Positions 34,513 to 46,397 of a stretch of 64,000 nucleotides of DNA are shown piece by piece. Every line of letters starts with the position of its first letter. Positions within the stretch are counted from its first letter, which is position 1. This DNA comes from Arthrobotrys musiformis (lineage: Eukaryota; Ascomycota; Orbiliomycetes; Orbiliales; Orbiliaceae), in contig JAVHJL010000003.1 of NCBI GenBank assembly GCA_036971715.1, forward strand, positions 3,410,001-3,474,000. Reading direction: 5' to 3'. The notes below the pieces were generated by a model. That model saw nothing but the letters and a program-made list of their open reading frames with translations, was not told the origin of the DNA and ran no database searches. Both the position numbers and the translations under genes were made by a program.

Positions 34513-35678
34513 ATGTCGGCTGAAAGTTCTCCACTCCTGGCTGATGCGGAGGGGGAAATATCTACGGCCTCCGCCTTTTTACACCCAGAGGAAGCCTTTT
34601 TACTTACTCAGGAAAATGGATCGAGTGACTTGGCCTTGATCCCCCCTGATTCCCCCCTTTACATACCCTGTGGGCTCAAGCTGTATAACTCGGACGACTT
34701 CACCAAAGATTATGATAAGATTCCACTCGAAACTCGACAGGGGTATGTCAACAAGATCATAGATATCATGTCCCAACGGAGCAGCATGGACGAACAGCCC
34801 AGGCCATTGATATTTCAAGTCCAAGAATCGGGAGATATTATCTTAGATATACCTTCAAATTCTGAAGTGGAAGACGAAAAGAAGCCCGTGGACGAGACAT
34901 CACTTGGCCAATATGATCCCCATTTCTGGATCCCGGAATCGTGCCTTGAGGGCATAAGTGATCAAGAAAAAGCATTCCGCAGGGAGTTCTTCGCCGTTGG
35001 ATGTCTAATTTATCAAATCCTCAAGGGGCAGACTGTTTGGCAAGGGTTTTTGGACACTCAAGCGCAAACTTTGTTCGAGAAGGGGGCGTATCCGTTTGAC
35101 GTGAGGGATCTTTCTCACTGGAAGTTTATTCTGCCCTATTGGAGCTGGGAGTATGCTGCTGAGATTAATAGACGTATGTCGGACCCTTTACCCCCACCTC
35201 CCTCCTATAAATGAACGAACTGCTAGACTCTGACACACCTATAGAACTCAAAATAAAACAGGCCATGAAGGTCGCTAAGACTGTTGCCATTGGTGGGATC
35301 GCAGCAGGGGGCGCTATTGCCTTGACTGCGATTCTCAGTCCGCTTATACTTCCAGCGCTTGGCTTCGGCAGTGCCGGAGTAGGTGCTGGGAGTGTCGCTG
35401 CGGGCTGGCAATCTGCTATCGGGATCGTTGAGGCCGGTTCGCTATTCGCCTTGTGTCAGAGTGCTGGAGCCGGAGGGGCCGCTGGAGCTGCAGCTATTAC
35501 TGCTGCTGCTCTGGGGGGTACGGGCACAGTTGTCGCTGCTGGAGCCGTTGCTGGAGCTACTGCAGGGGCCGAAAGTAGTATTCTGAGGGACGAAGATTTG
35601 TTTGCTTTGTTTTTACAGTTCGTTAGGAAGGCGCCGCGGACTCAAGATCAGGACGCCGGGGGGGAGTCGAGGCTGTGA
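34513..35678 (+). CDS. Pseudokinase C-lobe fused to ISG12/IFI6-like transmembrane domain
   Basis: Exons 34513-35173 and 35227-35678 join in phase 1 through a 53-nt intron (GTATGT...CTAG) to give 370 residues. Residues 1 to ~225 are acidic. They end in a segment resembling the end of a protein-kinase domain: 'FWIPESCLEG' (like APE), then 'REFFAVGCLIYQILKGQTVW', the usual D-x-F-x-G-C-x-x-Y-E-I helix, and 'WKFILPYWSWEYAAEINR'. No P-loop, HRD or DFG motif is seen. The C-terminal half is Gly/Ala-rich and matches the interferon-induced 6-16 (ISG12) pattern: 'LGFGSAGVGAGSVAAGWQSA', 'VEAGSLFALCQSAGAGGAAG'. In animals that domain inserts in mitochondrial or ER membranes and affects cell death. Without splicing the halves would be separate frames overlapping by ATGA at 35211-35214. 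The splice signals favour one protein. Confidence 0.72.
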
Positions 35679-36092
35679 GATGTGAACTATGCAAAGTTCG
35701 GTTTATGGGGCTTAAGGGGTATTGGTCATTTGGGTTATAGGATCAGGTTTCAGGGTACGGGTTTTGCTTTAGCGTCGAGTCAGATTGAAATCATAGTTGT
35801 TTTTACTGGAGCTGCACTGGTTTGAATTTATTTCATGGATGTACGTAATGTGAGCATCTTTCGATGGTTCATGATCAATCGCATTGCTTTCATTATTAAA
35901 CATTAAATCTTTTGAATTCAGTGTTCCACTATATCTATCTAGCATTAGTGACGTCTAGCAGCTTCGAAGCTTCCAATGATGATGTACCCAGACCGACTTC
36001 GATGTTCGCCTGGGATTCTACACCTGACACTCCAGGATGAATATGCGGCGTATTTTTGACCTAGGTCTGATTCATGATGCTGAACCGTCCTC
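35679..36092. other. Convergent spacer
   Basis: About 410 nt between the 3' ends of the pseudokinase-ISG12 gene and the acetyltransferase-like gene. The DNA is AT-rich and no feature is recognised. Confidence 0.5.
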
Positions 36093-37715
36093 CTATTTGC
36101 TAGCGAACCCTGACAATGTCCTTTCCAAACCCTTCGTGAAAGCCTCCATAACATCGTTTTTGAAAACCCCTTCCATCCATTGTACCACGATTCCCATCTT
36201 CCCATCGACAGTTACTACGTTGACCGAAAATGCTGGTCCTGTCACAGATGCGCTCTGGCTGAATAATGCCTCTTCAATTCTCCAACTTTCAGAGTTCTTG
36301 GCTGCTGTCTTGTTTTCGTCGGCTTTCTCTTCTTTGCTCTCTTCTTTCTTAACCTCCTTCTTTTTCGGATCTCCGATCTTCCCGGCGTCCCAGACTCCCA
36401 AATTTGAGACCTCAAATGTCAAGTCCCTCTCTTTGCCAACTTGTCCCTTAAAAAAACCGGCCAAATCGCCCACCAATGAAATCAGCCCAACCTCAGAGTC
36501 CCTGGTAACCCCGCTCTCCTTCTTAAGCTCCGCAGTTAACTTCTTCATCCCACTAACCTCCCCTTCCAACGCCTTAAACTTCCCAATTTCCCAGTTGATC
36601 GCTCCAATATAGTCCACCATAACAGAATTATCCCACCCCGCATTCCTTCTATAACTCATAGGCACGCTAACCTTCAAATTCTTAACCTTCGCAAACTCAT
36701 CCTTCTCCAGCACCTTCAGCGCATTAAACAACGTATCCGCCGCCGCATACGTGAGAAACGCAGTCAAGCTAACCTTCTTCCCCTTCAAACTCTTCATCAA
36801 ATTTTCAAGAACGTGGGACTCCACCGTCAGAAAGTCCACTTTTGTAGCGGATATCTTTTCGGGGACTTTACCGGCAGCCCAGAAGGTTTTTTGTGCGAAG
36901 GACGGTAATAGTGATTTTCCGACGAACCCCGCGACTTTTCCGGCGGTTTTGAGACCCATGCCGAAGTCTAAGAGTTCTTCCATCGGCGGGAGTAATTTAA
37001 GATCTTTCGGTGGGGTGTAGACGTCCCAAGAAGTCCTGGATCCGGTAGTATCATCGATGCTATTTAGAGCCTCGACGAGGGAATAGTGAAATGCAACGCC
37101 CGAAAGTCCATCAGCGATAGCATGGTGGTAACTAAACGCGATTTCATAATCAATCCTTCCTTCCGAATTCGTCTCGGAGTCGTGGGCCGTTGGTGTATTA
37201 TACGACCGTTTCAACACGCCGATTCTCCAAAGCGGCAGAGTCCCGAGGTCCTCGTTGAGAAACGGGGTATCGTGCAGTCTACACAATAGGTTTTTATACT
37301 CCTTTACATGGCTGGGCGAGGTTGATGAAGATTCCCAGATTATGAATTTCTCGCTTTTGGTAAAGTCGATTGATGGGAGACGGATGAATGATGGTGTACC
37401 AGTTGGTTCCTCCGGAAGCTGGACGCCGACGGAAAGGCTTGGATGGGCGGACAAGACCACATGCAGAGCCTGTACTAAACGTTCCGGAGAGAGGGCATTC
37501 GCTGAGGAATAGCTTGCGGAGACGATTACATTGTTATAGAACGAAATCGAAGAACGGACAATGTGAAACTTCTCGATCAGACCTGAAATTATAATATGGA
37601 TTTTCAATTAAGTAAAATCGTTGATATTGTGGTATTATGAATGCCGAGACTTACCGGCTTGGCGCAGGACGGCGGATGATTCCACTGGCGACGGTTCAGC
37701 ATTGGCCGTAGACAT
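36093..37715 (-). CDS. Alcohol acetyltransferase-like (condensation/BAHD-type fold) protein
   Basis: Exons 37715-37655 and 37582-36093 give 516 residues. 'AFSYHHAIADGLSGVAFHYS' contains the H-x3-D-G motif that catalyses acyl transfer in condensation-fold enzymes, and 'SVPMSYRRNAGWDNSVM' resembles the second fold-defining segment. The N-terminus ('LIEKFHIVRSSISFYNNVIV') and overall length fit the fungal family named after yeast alcohol acetyltransferase Atf1/Atf2. Those enzymes make esters from acetyl-CoA and alcohols or detoxify sterols. A Lys/Glu-rich insertion ('GDPKKKEVKKEESKEEKADE') sits before the conserved C-terminus. Substrate cannot be inferred. The first exon adds 20 residues and is supported by GTAAGT/CAG and phase. 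Confidence 0.83.
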
Positions 37716-38332
37716 GACGCGTGGATTCTTTGCTACGGGTTTCGGCAGGAATCTGGTTGGTATAAATTAGCACGATGTCGAGAGATGCTAGAAAGGTGGA
37801 GATGAAGCTGGAATCAAATTGGAGGATCAAATATTAAGAGGTAATATTAGCGGAGAAGCTATAGGAATCTATATCGGAAGATAGATGAACCCGCACTCGA
37901 CAATGGTGAAAAGTGAACAGAAGAAGAAAGGAAAAAAACCAAGTATGCTAAATCGCTACAAATTAAAGCCGCCAACCAATGGAAAGAAGACACCCCCCAA
38001 ATAACTGGTAGTTTGCGAGGATTGAAGCTGCCGCAATGGCAATTTATAAATGGCGACTTCCAGACCCAAAATCATTTCTTGCGTGCGCTGTCCAGCTTTA
38101 TAATGGAGCTTGGTGGAGCTACCTCGCAAGCCGCCTCGTCAACCCCCCCTGTCATTCCTGACTTACGTTTCTCGGACCCGCTGGCCAAAAATGGACCGAA
38201 CTGGCAAAGAACAAGCCACGATGCCCCCCAGAACCTCGAAGTGCCCTAAAAATGCTGCCAATTTTTCCCACCATGAAATATACATTACGAATTGGTACTA
38301 AAACTCTTCCATGGTAGCCGCGTATAGTCGCA
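37716..38332. other. Intergenic region
   Basis: About 620 nt containing the acetyltransferase-like promoter and the 3' region of the Bos1 gene. No coding region is recognised; an open frame at 38013-38249 has no family likeness. Confidence 0.5.
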
Positions 38333-39225
38333 TCATCTCAGGAACTTCAAAACGAGATAACAGAAAACGAAGAAAACGACCACCCCGCCATAAAATATCC
38401 ACTTGTCCTCCTTCGCTCGGCGCTCGATCATGCGTATTGTGTCGCCGCTTATTCCAAGGGTATTCGCGACGGTATATAATCGTTTTTGTGTTTGTTTTAA
38501 CGTCATTTTATTTAAAGCCAGTTCTTCCTGGACTGCTCGCCCACGGGCCAAAAATTCGTCTAGTGCATCATTGGTCCGGCTCAGGAAGTTCTGTTCATGC
38601 AGGGCGTGTGACTCCCGGTTCAGGTTTGAGGATGTGAGAGGCGCGCCAAAGGCTGTAGAACCAGGTGCGGGTCGAGCGGCAGGCGCAGAGTAAGAATACG
38701 GGTTATCGGGTGTAGCAGACGAGTGGCCACGGCGGCCGTAGAGCTCGGACCGGTTTGTCGCTGTGTCCTAATTATGATGTTAGCCAGAGTTTTCCTCCCG
38801 CTTTCCTATGTCAAGATCGAATCGACGTACGGCTTCCTCCTTCTCGCTTTTTAACTTGTCGAATTCTGCTTTTAACTCGGAGTATTGTATCCGAAAGTTC
38901 TGGACTCTTTCTTTCGCCTTCTCCTGTTTTGCCGGTATCAATTCCCTCTTGGACATCGCATCGTAGTCGTCTATTGTTCTGTTGAAAGATGCTAACGAGG
39001 CTGATATTTGTCCTGTTCACAGCGTCAATACCATGTCACTCCGAACGAAAGCCACAAGGATGCCTACCTTGTTCGGCCGGCGACTTTTGCGAATTGGTGA
39101 AGGCATTGATATCGCGTTTTAAAGACTGACTCTGCTTGAGCGCAGAGTTGAATAGGGCGTTCTATTTGATTCGCAAGTCGTTAGTGGGGGTACCCAGATC
39201 CGTTTAGGTTTGGGATTCCTACCAT
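38333..39225 (-). CDS. bos1: Golgi Qb-SNARE Bos1 (membrin family)
   Basis: Exons 39225-39223 (ATG alone), 39161-39068, 39012-38831 and 38767-38333 give 237 residues. An N-terminal helical region ('LFNSALKQSQSLKRDINAFT', 'ASLASFNRTIDDYDAMSKRE') precedes a short linker and the SNARE motif. That motif runs through 'LKQTQKRLYTVANTLGISGD' to 'TIRMIERRAKEDKWIFYGG'. A C-terminal anchor ('VVVFFVFCYLVLKFLR') ends the protein. The 'LG-S-x-T-I-R-M-I-E-R-R' stretch before the anchor is characteristic of Bos1/membrin. It drives fusion of ER-derived COPII vesicles with the Golgi. All junctions restore family-like sequence. The intron directly after ATG uses GTAGGA. Confidence 0.92.
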
Positions 39226-39964
39226 GGTGCACCTGTCGATGGCGGGGCTTCAGGGGCGAAGCCTTCTGGAGGGTAACAGCTGGAGTTTTTGGTGAAACTA
39301 ATGCCGCGGATGGAGTCTCGGTATGCTGCGACTACGTCTGGATATCTGGGGAGGGTATTCTATGGCGCTCCTGTTGGACTGGCGGTATTCGCTCTGGTGA
39401 TTGCTTTGTGGTTGGGATCTTTGTTAAATGGCGAATGTCGGTGGGAAATGTCAACGGTGTTAAGTTCGGACATACTTTTTGGGCGCCCACCAAAACACAC
39501 CCAACACAACGGTTCCACCAGCCGGTGGTGGCAATTTTATACGGAGCTGCGTACCACGAGGCTCATGACCGTGCCAAACATACTTTGGTTCAGGGAAACA
39601 AAAAAAAAAAGTCAGTCTTTTCGAGTCATCGATGGAATGTGAATCATTTGGTGCGGGAATATTGAGGCTACAGTATGCCGAACCTAGAGTTTTAGGTGGT
39701 TTTATGACGTTCGTGTCCAGGAACGTTGGCTCAGTCGCATAACGAGGACGCCCCATTCCGTGATGGTATTCATTATGGAAGGGGTAGAAAAATGTCCAAA
39801 ATGCGTCCAGGTACTCCAATTTCAAGATATCCAATCTCAATACAAACTACCGACTGCAAAACATTATCAAGTAACCTCCATTCCACCTAGTATATATATA
39901 TATATACCGGTACATAAAACGCTAGCCGTCTCGTAAACCAGCCTGCCATGATCATAGAATAGCC
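39226..39964. other. Intergenic region
   Basis: About 740 nt with overlapping open frames (39289-39665) that have no recognisable product. A TA tract (39892-39905) lies just downstream of the P450 stop codon. This marks the change from the dense housekeeping block to the gene-poor right part. Confidence 0.5.
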
Positions 39965-41856
39965 TTATCTGGGAATGACTACAACCCTGAGTTTCCCTTC
40001 TCTCTTCGGAATGAACTGGTCGGTCCACCTATCAACTAACGTGCTGCTCTCGTGGAACTTGAACGAGTACCTTCGCCACAGGTTCGCATACGTGAGGTAT
40101 AACTCGGTCCAGGCTAGGTTCATACCCTGACAGCCTCTTGATCCCTTTCCGAATGGAACGAAAGACTGCTCTGGGATTTTGTCGTGGATCCATCGCTCTG
40201 GTTCAAACTTGGACGGGTTCTTGTAGACGTTCGGGTCATTTTGTTGCAGATACGAGGACATACCGATAATAGTCTATTAATACCGTATTAGTTCTACGCG
40301 CCAGAAGAATATAGCGGTCGTGATTGATTGAACGTACGTCACCGGGTATAATTTGCCCACAGACGTTCACGCCGTCTTTTGGGACGACTCTGGGCAAGCG
40401 GCCAGGAACACCGGGAGGAAGTCTTATCGTTTCCTTGATGAACGCGGTAAGATATGGTAGTTGAACAGCACGTTTGTAGGTGATAGGTTCGGTATCCGGG
40501 TCTGGGAACTCAGCGAGTAGTTCTGCATAGAGCTTTTCCTGGAAGCTGGGTTCTTTGCAGGCCTCGTAGATGCCATTAGAAAGTGCCGCCGCTGTAGTCT
40601 CAGATCCAGCCGCGAGAAACCCTGTGGTGATTTGTTAATATATGTAGTCGATATCCAAAGCTACAGAAATTCGAACACTTACCCCATGCTTCCTCCTTCA
40701 ATGCATTGACTGATGGAACCTCATATCCCTTTTCCTGGTTACCGTTGAGTAAAACTTCAAAGACCGTTGTATGTGTGTACTTTGCTTTGGCCTTTTCTGG
40801 GTCCGCAAGGAAAGACATCACCCGGTCCTCGGCTTGCTATAAAGATGAAACACCGTCCCGTTAGCACGAACACCTCGAATACGTAGCAAACAATCTTATT
40901 GTGGGTCTGTGTAACGTTACGAGGCCCCCGTGTCCGTTTTTGTGTAACACTCCACGAGCCCTTCGAAGTACTTTTGCTTCGCAAATCGAATCGAACATAA
41001 CTGAACTAATGGGGAAGAATGGCACTTACTTGCTGGAAGGCGACCACGCCGAGTACATCCTCCGGCATGATTTTACTAACGAGCGAAAATGGCAAAGCCC
41101 GAAGTAAATCTTGGAATTTCCAGGTCCAGCTGTATACCCAAGTCAAGCCGATCAAGTTATCCATCCCAACGAAAAATGGGTCGTTCTCCCTTTCATTTTC
41201 CAACATTCCAATCGGCTCGCTATACGCGTACAACGATATAACATCGACCGTCAAGCATCGGAAAACACCGTTGATCTCAAATCCTTCCTTTTCCGATTTC
41301 TCAACATTGCGACCGATACGGGCGATAGCCATATCGATAAATTTCCGGATTTGGGGCTCAAGCTTAAGCACAGCCTGCGTAGAAAAAAGTGGATCCAGAA
41401 CCGCACGACGGGCTTTATGAGCTTTGGTATTGCAGTTTCCCAGTCCACCCTCCGTTTGTTGCGCGAAGCGGTAGTGGCCTTGAGATTTGGGAAAACGGTA
41501 GTCCTTGCTGTATATAATATTATAGAAGGACGGATCGTTGACATGGACTTCGTTCGGGCCGATCCGTACTACCGGACCGTATTTTTCGTGCCATTCCACT
41601 GTTTTGAAGCTTTATTTCCAAGGTATATCAGTGATACGGATTTTCAACGATAGCGTTGGGAGGTTATGACATACATAAATTGTCCATCCTGTATGACGTT
41701 GTAATAAAACTCTACGAGCTGTGTCGCAGCAGCAAGTCTAGGGCCTGGGACTCTAGCCAACGGATGGAAAGGCGACAGTCGATATAGAAGTCGTAGAACC
41801 CAAAAGCCTGCCCAGCCGCCGGCTGCATAATAGGAGACTGTAAAGATGCTCAACAT
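39965..41856 (-). CDS. Cytochrome P450 monooxygenase
   Basis: Five exons (41856-41675, 41609-41030, 40836-40683, 40621-40338, 40273-39965) close to 502 residues. An N-terminal membrane anchor (~1-25) and a Pro-rich hinge ('HPLARVPGPRLAAATQ') lead into 'WHEKYGPVVRIGPNEVHV'. The I-helix has 'FLAAGSETTAAALSNGIYEA', the K-helix 'FIKETIRLPPG' (ExxR), the PERF-type motif 'FEPERW', and the heme loop 'FVPFGKGSRGCQGMNLAWTE' with Cys as iron ligand. All P450 hallmarks are intact. The general look is that of the large class II fungal group containing trichodiene-oxygenase-like enzymes. The substrate cannot be told. Its neighbours do not form an obvious metabolite cluster. Exon 2 starts at ATAAAG/CTTC, chosen over a nearer CAG because only it keeps frame. 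Confidence 0.92.
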
Positions 41857-43362
41857 CTTTAGTCCGTGCTGCGAAGCTCGGTACTAACCGAGGGCTTCAG
41901 CGCTCAAGAGAAGATCCGAGACGGGCGCTGATGAATAAGAGTGATGATCAAAAAAAGGTAAAATTTTCAAAAGAACGTAGTTATACAAATATCGATATAC
42001 ATCGACGAAAGATATTCAGGTACATAGTGATTCCAAAAAGGAAAAGTAGGACCCAAACCCTCGGGGAAGTGGGATCCTTATAAACCCATAATTAGAGGCA
42101 AAAAGCCACAAGACGAGGGCCCAAAACTTGTACAAAGTACAACCTGCACAAAATATCCTAAACCCCGTTGGTCAGCAGCCTACTGGCAAGGGGGAGGGGG
42201 GTTCGATAGCGTCGCGATAACTAGTATCTGGCCTGCTCCACCTAGGCGGAAGCGAGGTCCAAGTTATTGGAGGGCATGCAAGGGTGAAAAGTAGCACAAC
42301 GTTGCAAAAAATGAGTTAAATGCACGTTTCTGCCAAACCTAATCACAATTACGGTTGCTGGGACCAGAGGGAAAGAACATTCTGCATGGAATGTAATGGC
42401 CCAGCTCCAAGATACCCTGCGACATGGGTTCGGAATTGGTGTGGTGGGTCCCACCTTCTGACGGCTAATTTTTTGACGCTACAAATACACCCAAGATATG
42501 CAGATGCGACAAAATGCACAAGAATTTCGACAGCATGCTCCCCTCGGATGTGGAGCTTGGGAACACCGGCACGGAGATGTTGTGATTATTCCAAACGGAA
42601 TAAATGCTTTAATGTATGTATATCTCTCGATTTCACTCATTATGCATGATGAACGAAGTAAAATTGTGGGCCGTCTCGCCGATAATCAAGGGTCAAGTCG
42701 TCTCATGCTAAGCGGGATAACCTGGAAGCGGGAATACCTGGCGAGCGCCTGCTCTATGTAAACAAGCAGGCCAAAACTCTGGCGTTGGAAGGGTAGAATT
42801 CGAGATGAGGGGTTATCTGAGTTATGTAAACGTCTTCATTTCCCGCACTTGCTATTGGATACAGACGGTTTTGTCCCATTTTGTGGCTTGAAGCCGGGGA
42901 TCCGGGTTGAGACTAGGGTTCGGGATGACGATAGGGGTCAAGCGCAAGTGTAGTGGGTTAACTCGAAATGCAACATTTTAATGCGTTGGAAAACTATTTT
43001 GCGGAATTCAGGGCTTCAACAGTCAAGCGAACCAATAGAAATAAGATTCAATTGGAAAGGATGGAGGGCTTTTAGATAAATGGAAAGTGGTCGCTGGCGG
43101 GTTAACTTTTGGGGCGAAGTTGTGACAAAATTCTAGTTTGAGAACTGTAAGACATGCAAGCACGGTTCCAGCTCGAGTTGACGTTTGCCAAAGCTAAATT
43201 AATCTGTCTAAGTATATTAACATGGAATATTAATTCTGACGAGAGTTGAGCGCTAGTTTTCTATCTAAATTATGCCCATAAGGATATCTACCTATACACG
43301 CATGTTTGTATTTCCGGTTAAAATTATTCGCAGAAAGTTCGAAACTCCTAGCCTCGAAGCCG
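41857..43362. other. Intergenic region, 1.5 kb
   Basis: The left end holds the P450 promoter. Open frames on the plus strand (42320-42760) have no recognised domain. Nothing else was seen. Confidence 0.5.
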
Positions 43363-45023
43363 TCAAGCTATATACATCAACCCGAGCGCCGCCAAACCTA
43401 CAATACTACAAACTTGATCTAGCATCCATAGCCACTCAACAAAATACCCAGAGCCGGTGATGGCTCTTTGAGAGGCCAATGTCATCGCGCATACAAGTAC
43501 CAACTCCCGGTAGTATAACCAAGATGTCCTATTGTATGGCCCCTTCCCATCGGAAGGCCAATTATGGAACTTGGGGGCTTCGCTCCGATGCCTCTTTTGT
43601 AGTTGCATTTGAACTGCCCTCGCCGAAATGACAATTAACAAAGTAGAGACAAATGCTCGGGTCAGACAACTAGTCTGTTCTAAGACCCTCTGGCCCTCAG
43701 CACTTCTGAAGTAGACCTCCTGAGCATCAACGCCCAGTATTAAGGGAGTTTGAATTCCATGAAGCCCTCGGGTTCCTGCCCAAACTGCCAGTCGAAGGTG
43801 CTGCCTCATTCGAATCTGGGCAGAAATTAACTCTAAAGTCCAGTTTAACTTTTGGAAAGGGCTTGTGCGGTCGGCTTGGCTATCCTCAATCCTGTCTTCC
43901 CCACTGGCTTCTATAAAAAGTATTAGCTATATTAGTTGTGATGCCAACTCAACTTTAGCTTCCTCACCATCAATTACTCTGAATGTAGAAATTTCGAGCT
44001 TAGGCTCGTAAGTGCATCCGATTAAGGTAGTCCGCCGGAGGGTCTCAGCGATATAATCTTTGTTCTTGCTCTCAGATAGTGTAGATTTGTCGAAAACTTG
44101 CTTGTTCTCGGTGCCTGCTGTCACTGTTATAATCTCACCCTCTGTTCCGGTTTGGAATTCGAATGAGGTTGTGTTTCCACCGTCTTGGTGTTTAGGCGGC
44201 TTGTTGTGAAAAAAGGTGCTGGCGATATAGCAACCGGAAGCAGATTTGAAGCGGAACCCGTGTCTAATATCCAAAGGGTCACGAAACTCGATCTGAAAAA
44301 CGGAATTGAAACGGGGCTTCTTCTGTAGTCTGATTTTCGCATCGCCATGTTATAGTTAGCTTGAGATATCGATAGGTAAACTTAAGGGCGGTATGGTAAG
44401 ACATCTAAGGGCGAGATAGAGGGACCAACGCGAGTGCCTGCCGCTTCATCTTTTCCATCTCTTCAGCCCCATCTACTTCTTCAGCGTTCTTTAGATTCTC
44501 CGGGTCTTCCTGAAGAACAGTTATATACGACATCGATATGCCATCTCGTAGCGACACGAGGTCATTATTGCCAATGATTGTCGTTTCACTGTTTGAACGT
44601 GCCGATGATCCGGGTTCATCCCAAATATCGCTGCTCTCATTCTTATAGTTCAGTGAGTCCCAAGATCGAACCAATGCAATTTTCCAAGGATGCATAATGC
44701 CAATACGGTCGTGCAACACCGGTACAAAATATCCTGATTGTTGCCTTAGCAGGTCATCTTGGTCGTAGGGACTTAGTCGGGATTTCGTTACCTTGATTGT
44801 TATTATCGGTTGATATAAACCCCCCATTCCCAAGATACAAGGACATGTATTTTTCGGTCAGATGGGTGAGATTCCGAGATGCACGTATTGTATTCCGCAT
44901 GCCGATTCTTGCGTCTGCCGATAAATACTGTAGGTTCAAATTCCCTCCAAAACCGAACTCGTTTTGAGGGGCAGGTAGGACGGAAAGGACCAGGCTTCCG
45001 GCAAACAAGGCAAATGTCGACAT
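43363..45023 (-). CDS. Secretory-pathway membrane protein of unknown family (gene B)
   Basis: Four exons (45023-44792, 44733-44477, 44322-43968, 43910-43363) close to 463 residues. A signal peptide ('STFALFAGSLVLSVLPAPQ') starts a lumenal or extracellular part of ~330 residues with few cysteines ('FKSASGCYIAS', 'LIGCTYEPKLEI'). The C-terminal ~150 residues hold two to three hydrophobic segments ('LTRAFVSTLLIVISARAV', 'ELVLVCAMTLASQ', 'DQVCSIVGLAALGLMYIA'). I do not recognise the family. If the third intron (44476-44323, GTAGAT...CTACAG with a CTAAC branch) is retained, the protein would stop at 44405 with 186 residues and no TM. I favour splicing because phases close and the C-terminal exons otherwise lack a start. 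Its ATG overlaps the stop of the upstream gene. Confidence 0.55.
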
Positions 45024-46397
45024 TAGAATAATAAAGTATAGTTTGAATGTATTGATCTATCAATCGATATCAGTGTCTTCTGTACCAAGGATAAATTTCA
45101 GCGATCCTTATTGGCCCCATGAGGTTTACGGCTCATTATGGTGTCTGAAATAGTCGGCCATAGCTACTTACTAGGTGCAAAGATGGATTGCAAAGATCCC
45201 TTATGTGCCTCAAACTTATATATACGATTGATAATATGGCACCCATAGACCAGATTGAATGTAGTAAAACCCCAGCCATCGAAACCAGCGCTATAGGTAA
45301 GATGTATGCCACTCTTATGTTTTTCGAGTTGTTAGGGCTAACAGCGCCTCTTTGGGGGAGATTGTTGTTTGAAGATTCATCCCGGGGTGAATTTTCTGTC
45401 TCGGTAGCTAGAAAACAAATACCACCCCAGGCAAGTACGAACAATGATGAAGCAACTACAGCAGGTCCATGCCCTCCAACTTCCCAAAGGTATGTTGTAT
45501 TTTCACTCTCTGGAGCCAGTCCAGACTGTAAATACCAGCAGCATGAAAATGCCAAAAAAGAGGCCGATATTATGTAAAGCCGGCTACTTCCCGAAAAAAC
45601 TGCTAGTGGGGCGGCTATGACGACCGATGCTATGGCTCCTAGAGCGTATGGACTGATGTGGTTCGTGGCTTGCACGGCATTGGTGTGTTTATCGAGCTCT
45701 AAGGTAGCCTTTAATTCTTCCGCATCAGTTAGTGAAATGTAAGTATCGTAAACAATCGGGTTTTTGGGCAGGCGCACTGGAGTGATGAGGCCGAGAACTA
45801 ATTGGCCTTTAGCATGGAATCGCGCCATAACTTCGAACGCCTTTGCTCCATTAGAGTGTTGCATTTTGAAAGATATTGTTACCGCGATCCAGTTGCCATG
45901 CAATTGCGGTTGACGATTGTAGTTGACTTAAATTTCGAGAGACAGTGTTTAGTCCCGCTCGCAAAAATTTACTGCAAGGCCTTGTGGGAACTATCCAATT
46001 TATTTTTCTGAAAGTTGACTCTTGTACCTGTCATTTCGTCGAAGAAATCTTATGGTCGAATGCCGACATGGACGCTTTCGATCACCTATCGAGGCTTGGG
46101 CAATTGTGTTGGAACTCATGACAGGGGCCCGGGTGGTGCCATCATTTCGGGTCAGCTTACCAGTCATTGATTATCGCTTTATTCCCATGAAAATATCAAG
46201 CGTTTCAAAACTATCGAGCTATCGATGGGAAGTCTTCCACTTACAATTGTCGTGAAAATTCCAACGTTACGCCTGCATGTTGTGTGCAATGCAAGCCAAC
46301 CACAATGTTGAGCAATTAATTGCGCAACTCGAACTCCACATAAAACCACGAGTAAGCTTACTAGTATACCCAAAATCTGCAATCTACCTGTAGACAT
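45023..46397 (-). CDS. Multi-pass membrane protein of unknown family (gene A)
   Basis: Best model: exons 46397-46245, 46155-46086, 45926-45172 and 45079-45023, 344 residues. The large third exon is certain coding in character. It has a soluble stretch ('RFHAKGQLVLGLITPVRLPK') followed by four or more hydrophobic segments ('ALGAIASVVIAAPLAVF', 'VVASSLFVLAWGGICFLA', 'AYILPIALVSMAGVLLHSI'). The first exon would supply a signal or anchor ('LQILGILVSLLVVLCGVRVA'). The middle 70-nt exon is tentative. The last exon is also uncertain: without its splice the protein ends at 45136. With it, the stop codon TAA shares one base with the ATG of gene B. No family is recognised. A role in the same membrane complex as gene B is only suggested by adjacency and orientation. 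Confidence 0.45.

Noticed and set aside
35211..35214. ATGA overlap read as two translationally coupled genes
   Set aside because: Bacterial-style coupling is unlikely in this genome, and a GTATGT...CTAG intron joins the two frames in phase into one protein.
39289..39665. 117-151-codon open frames between bos1 and the P450
   Set aside because: They overlap each other in different frames and contain no recognisable domain.
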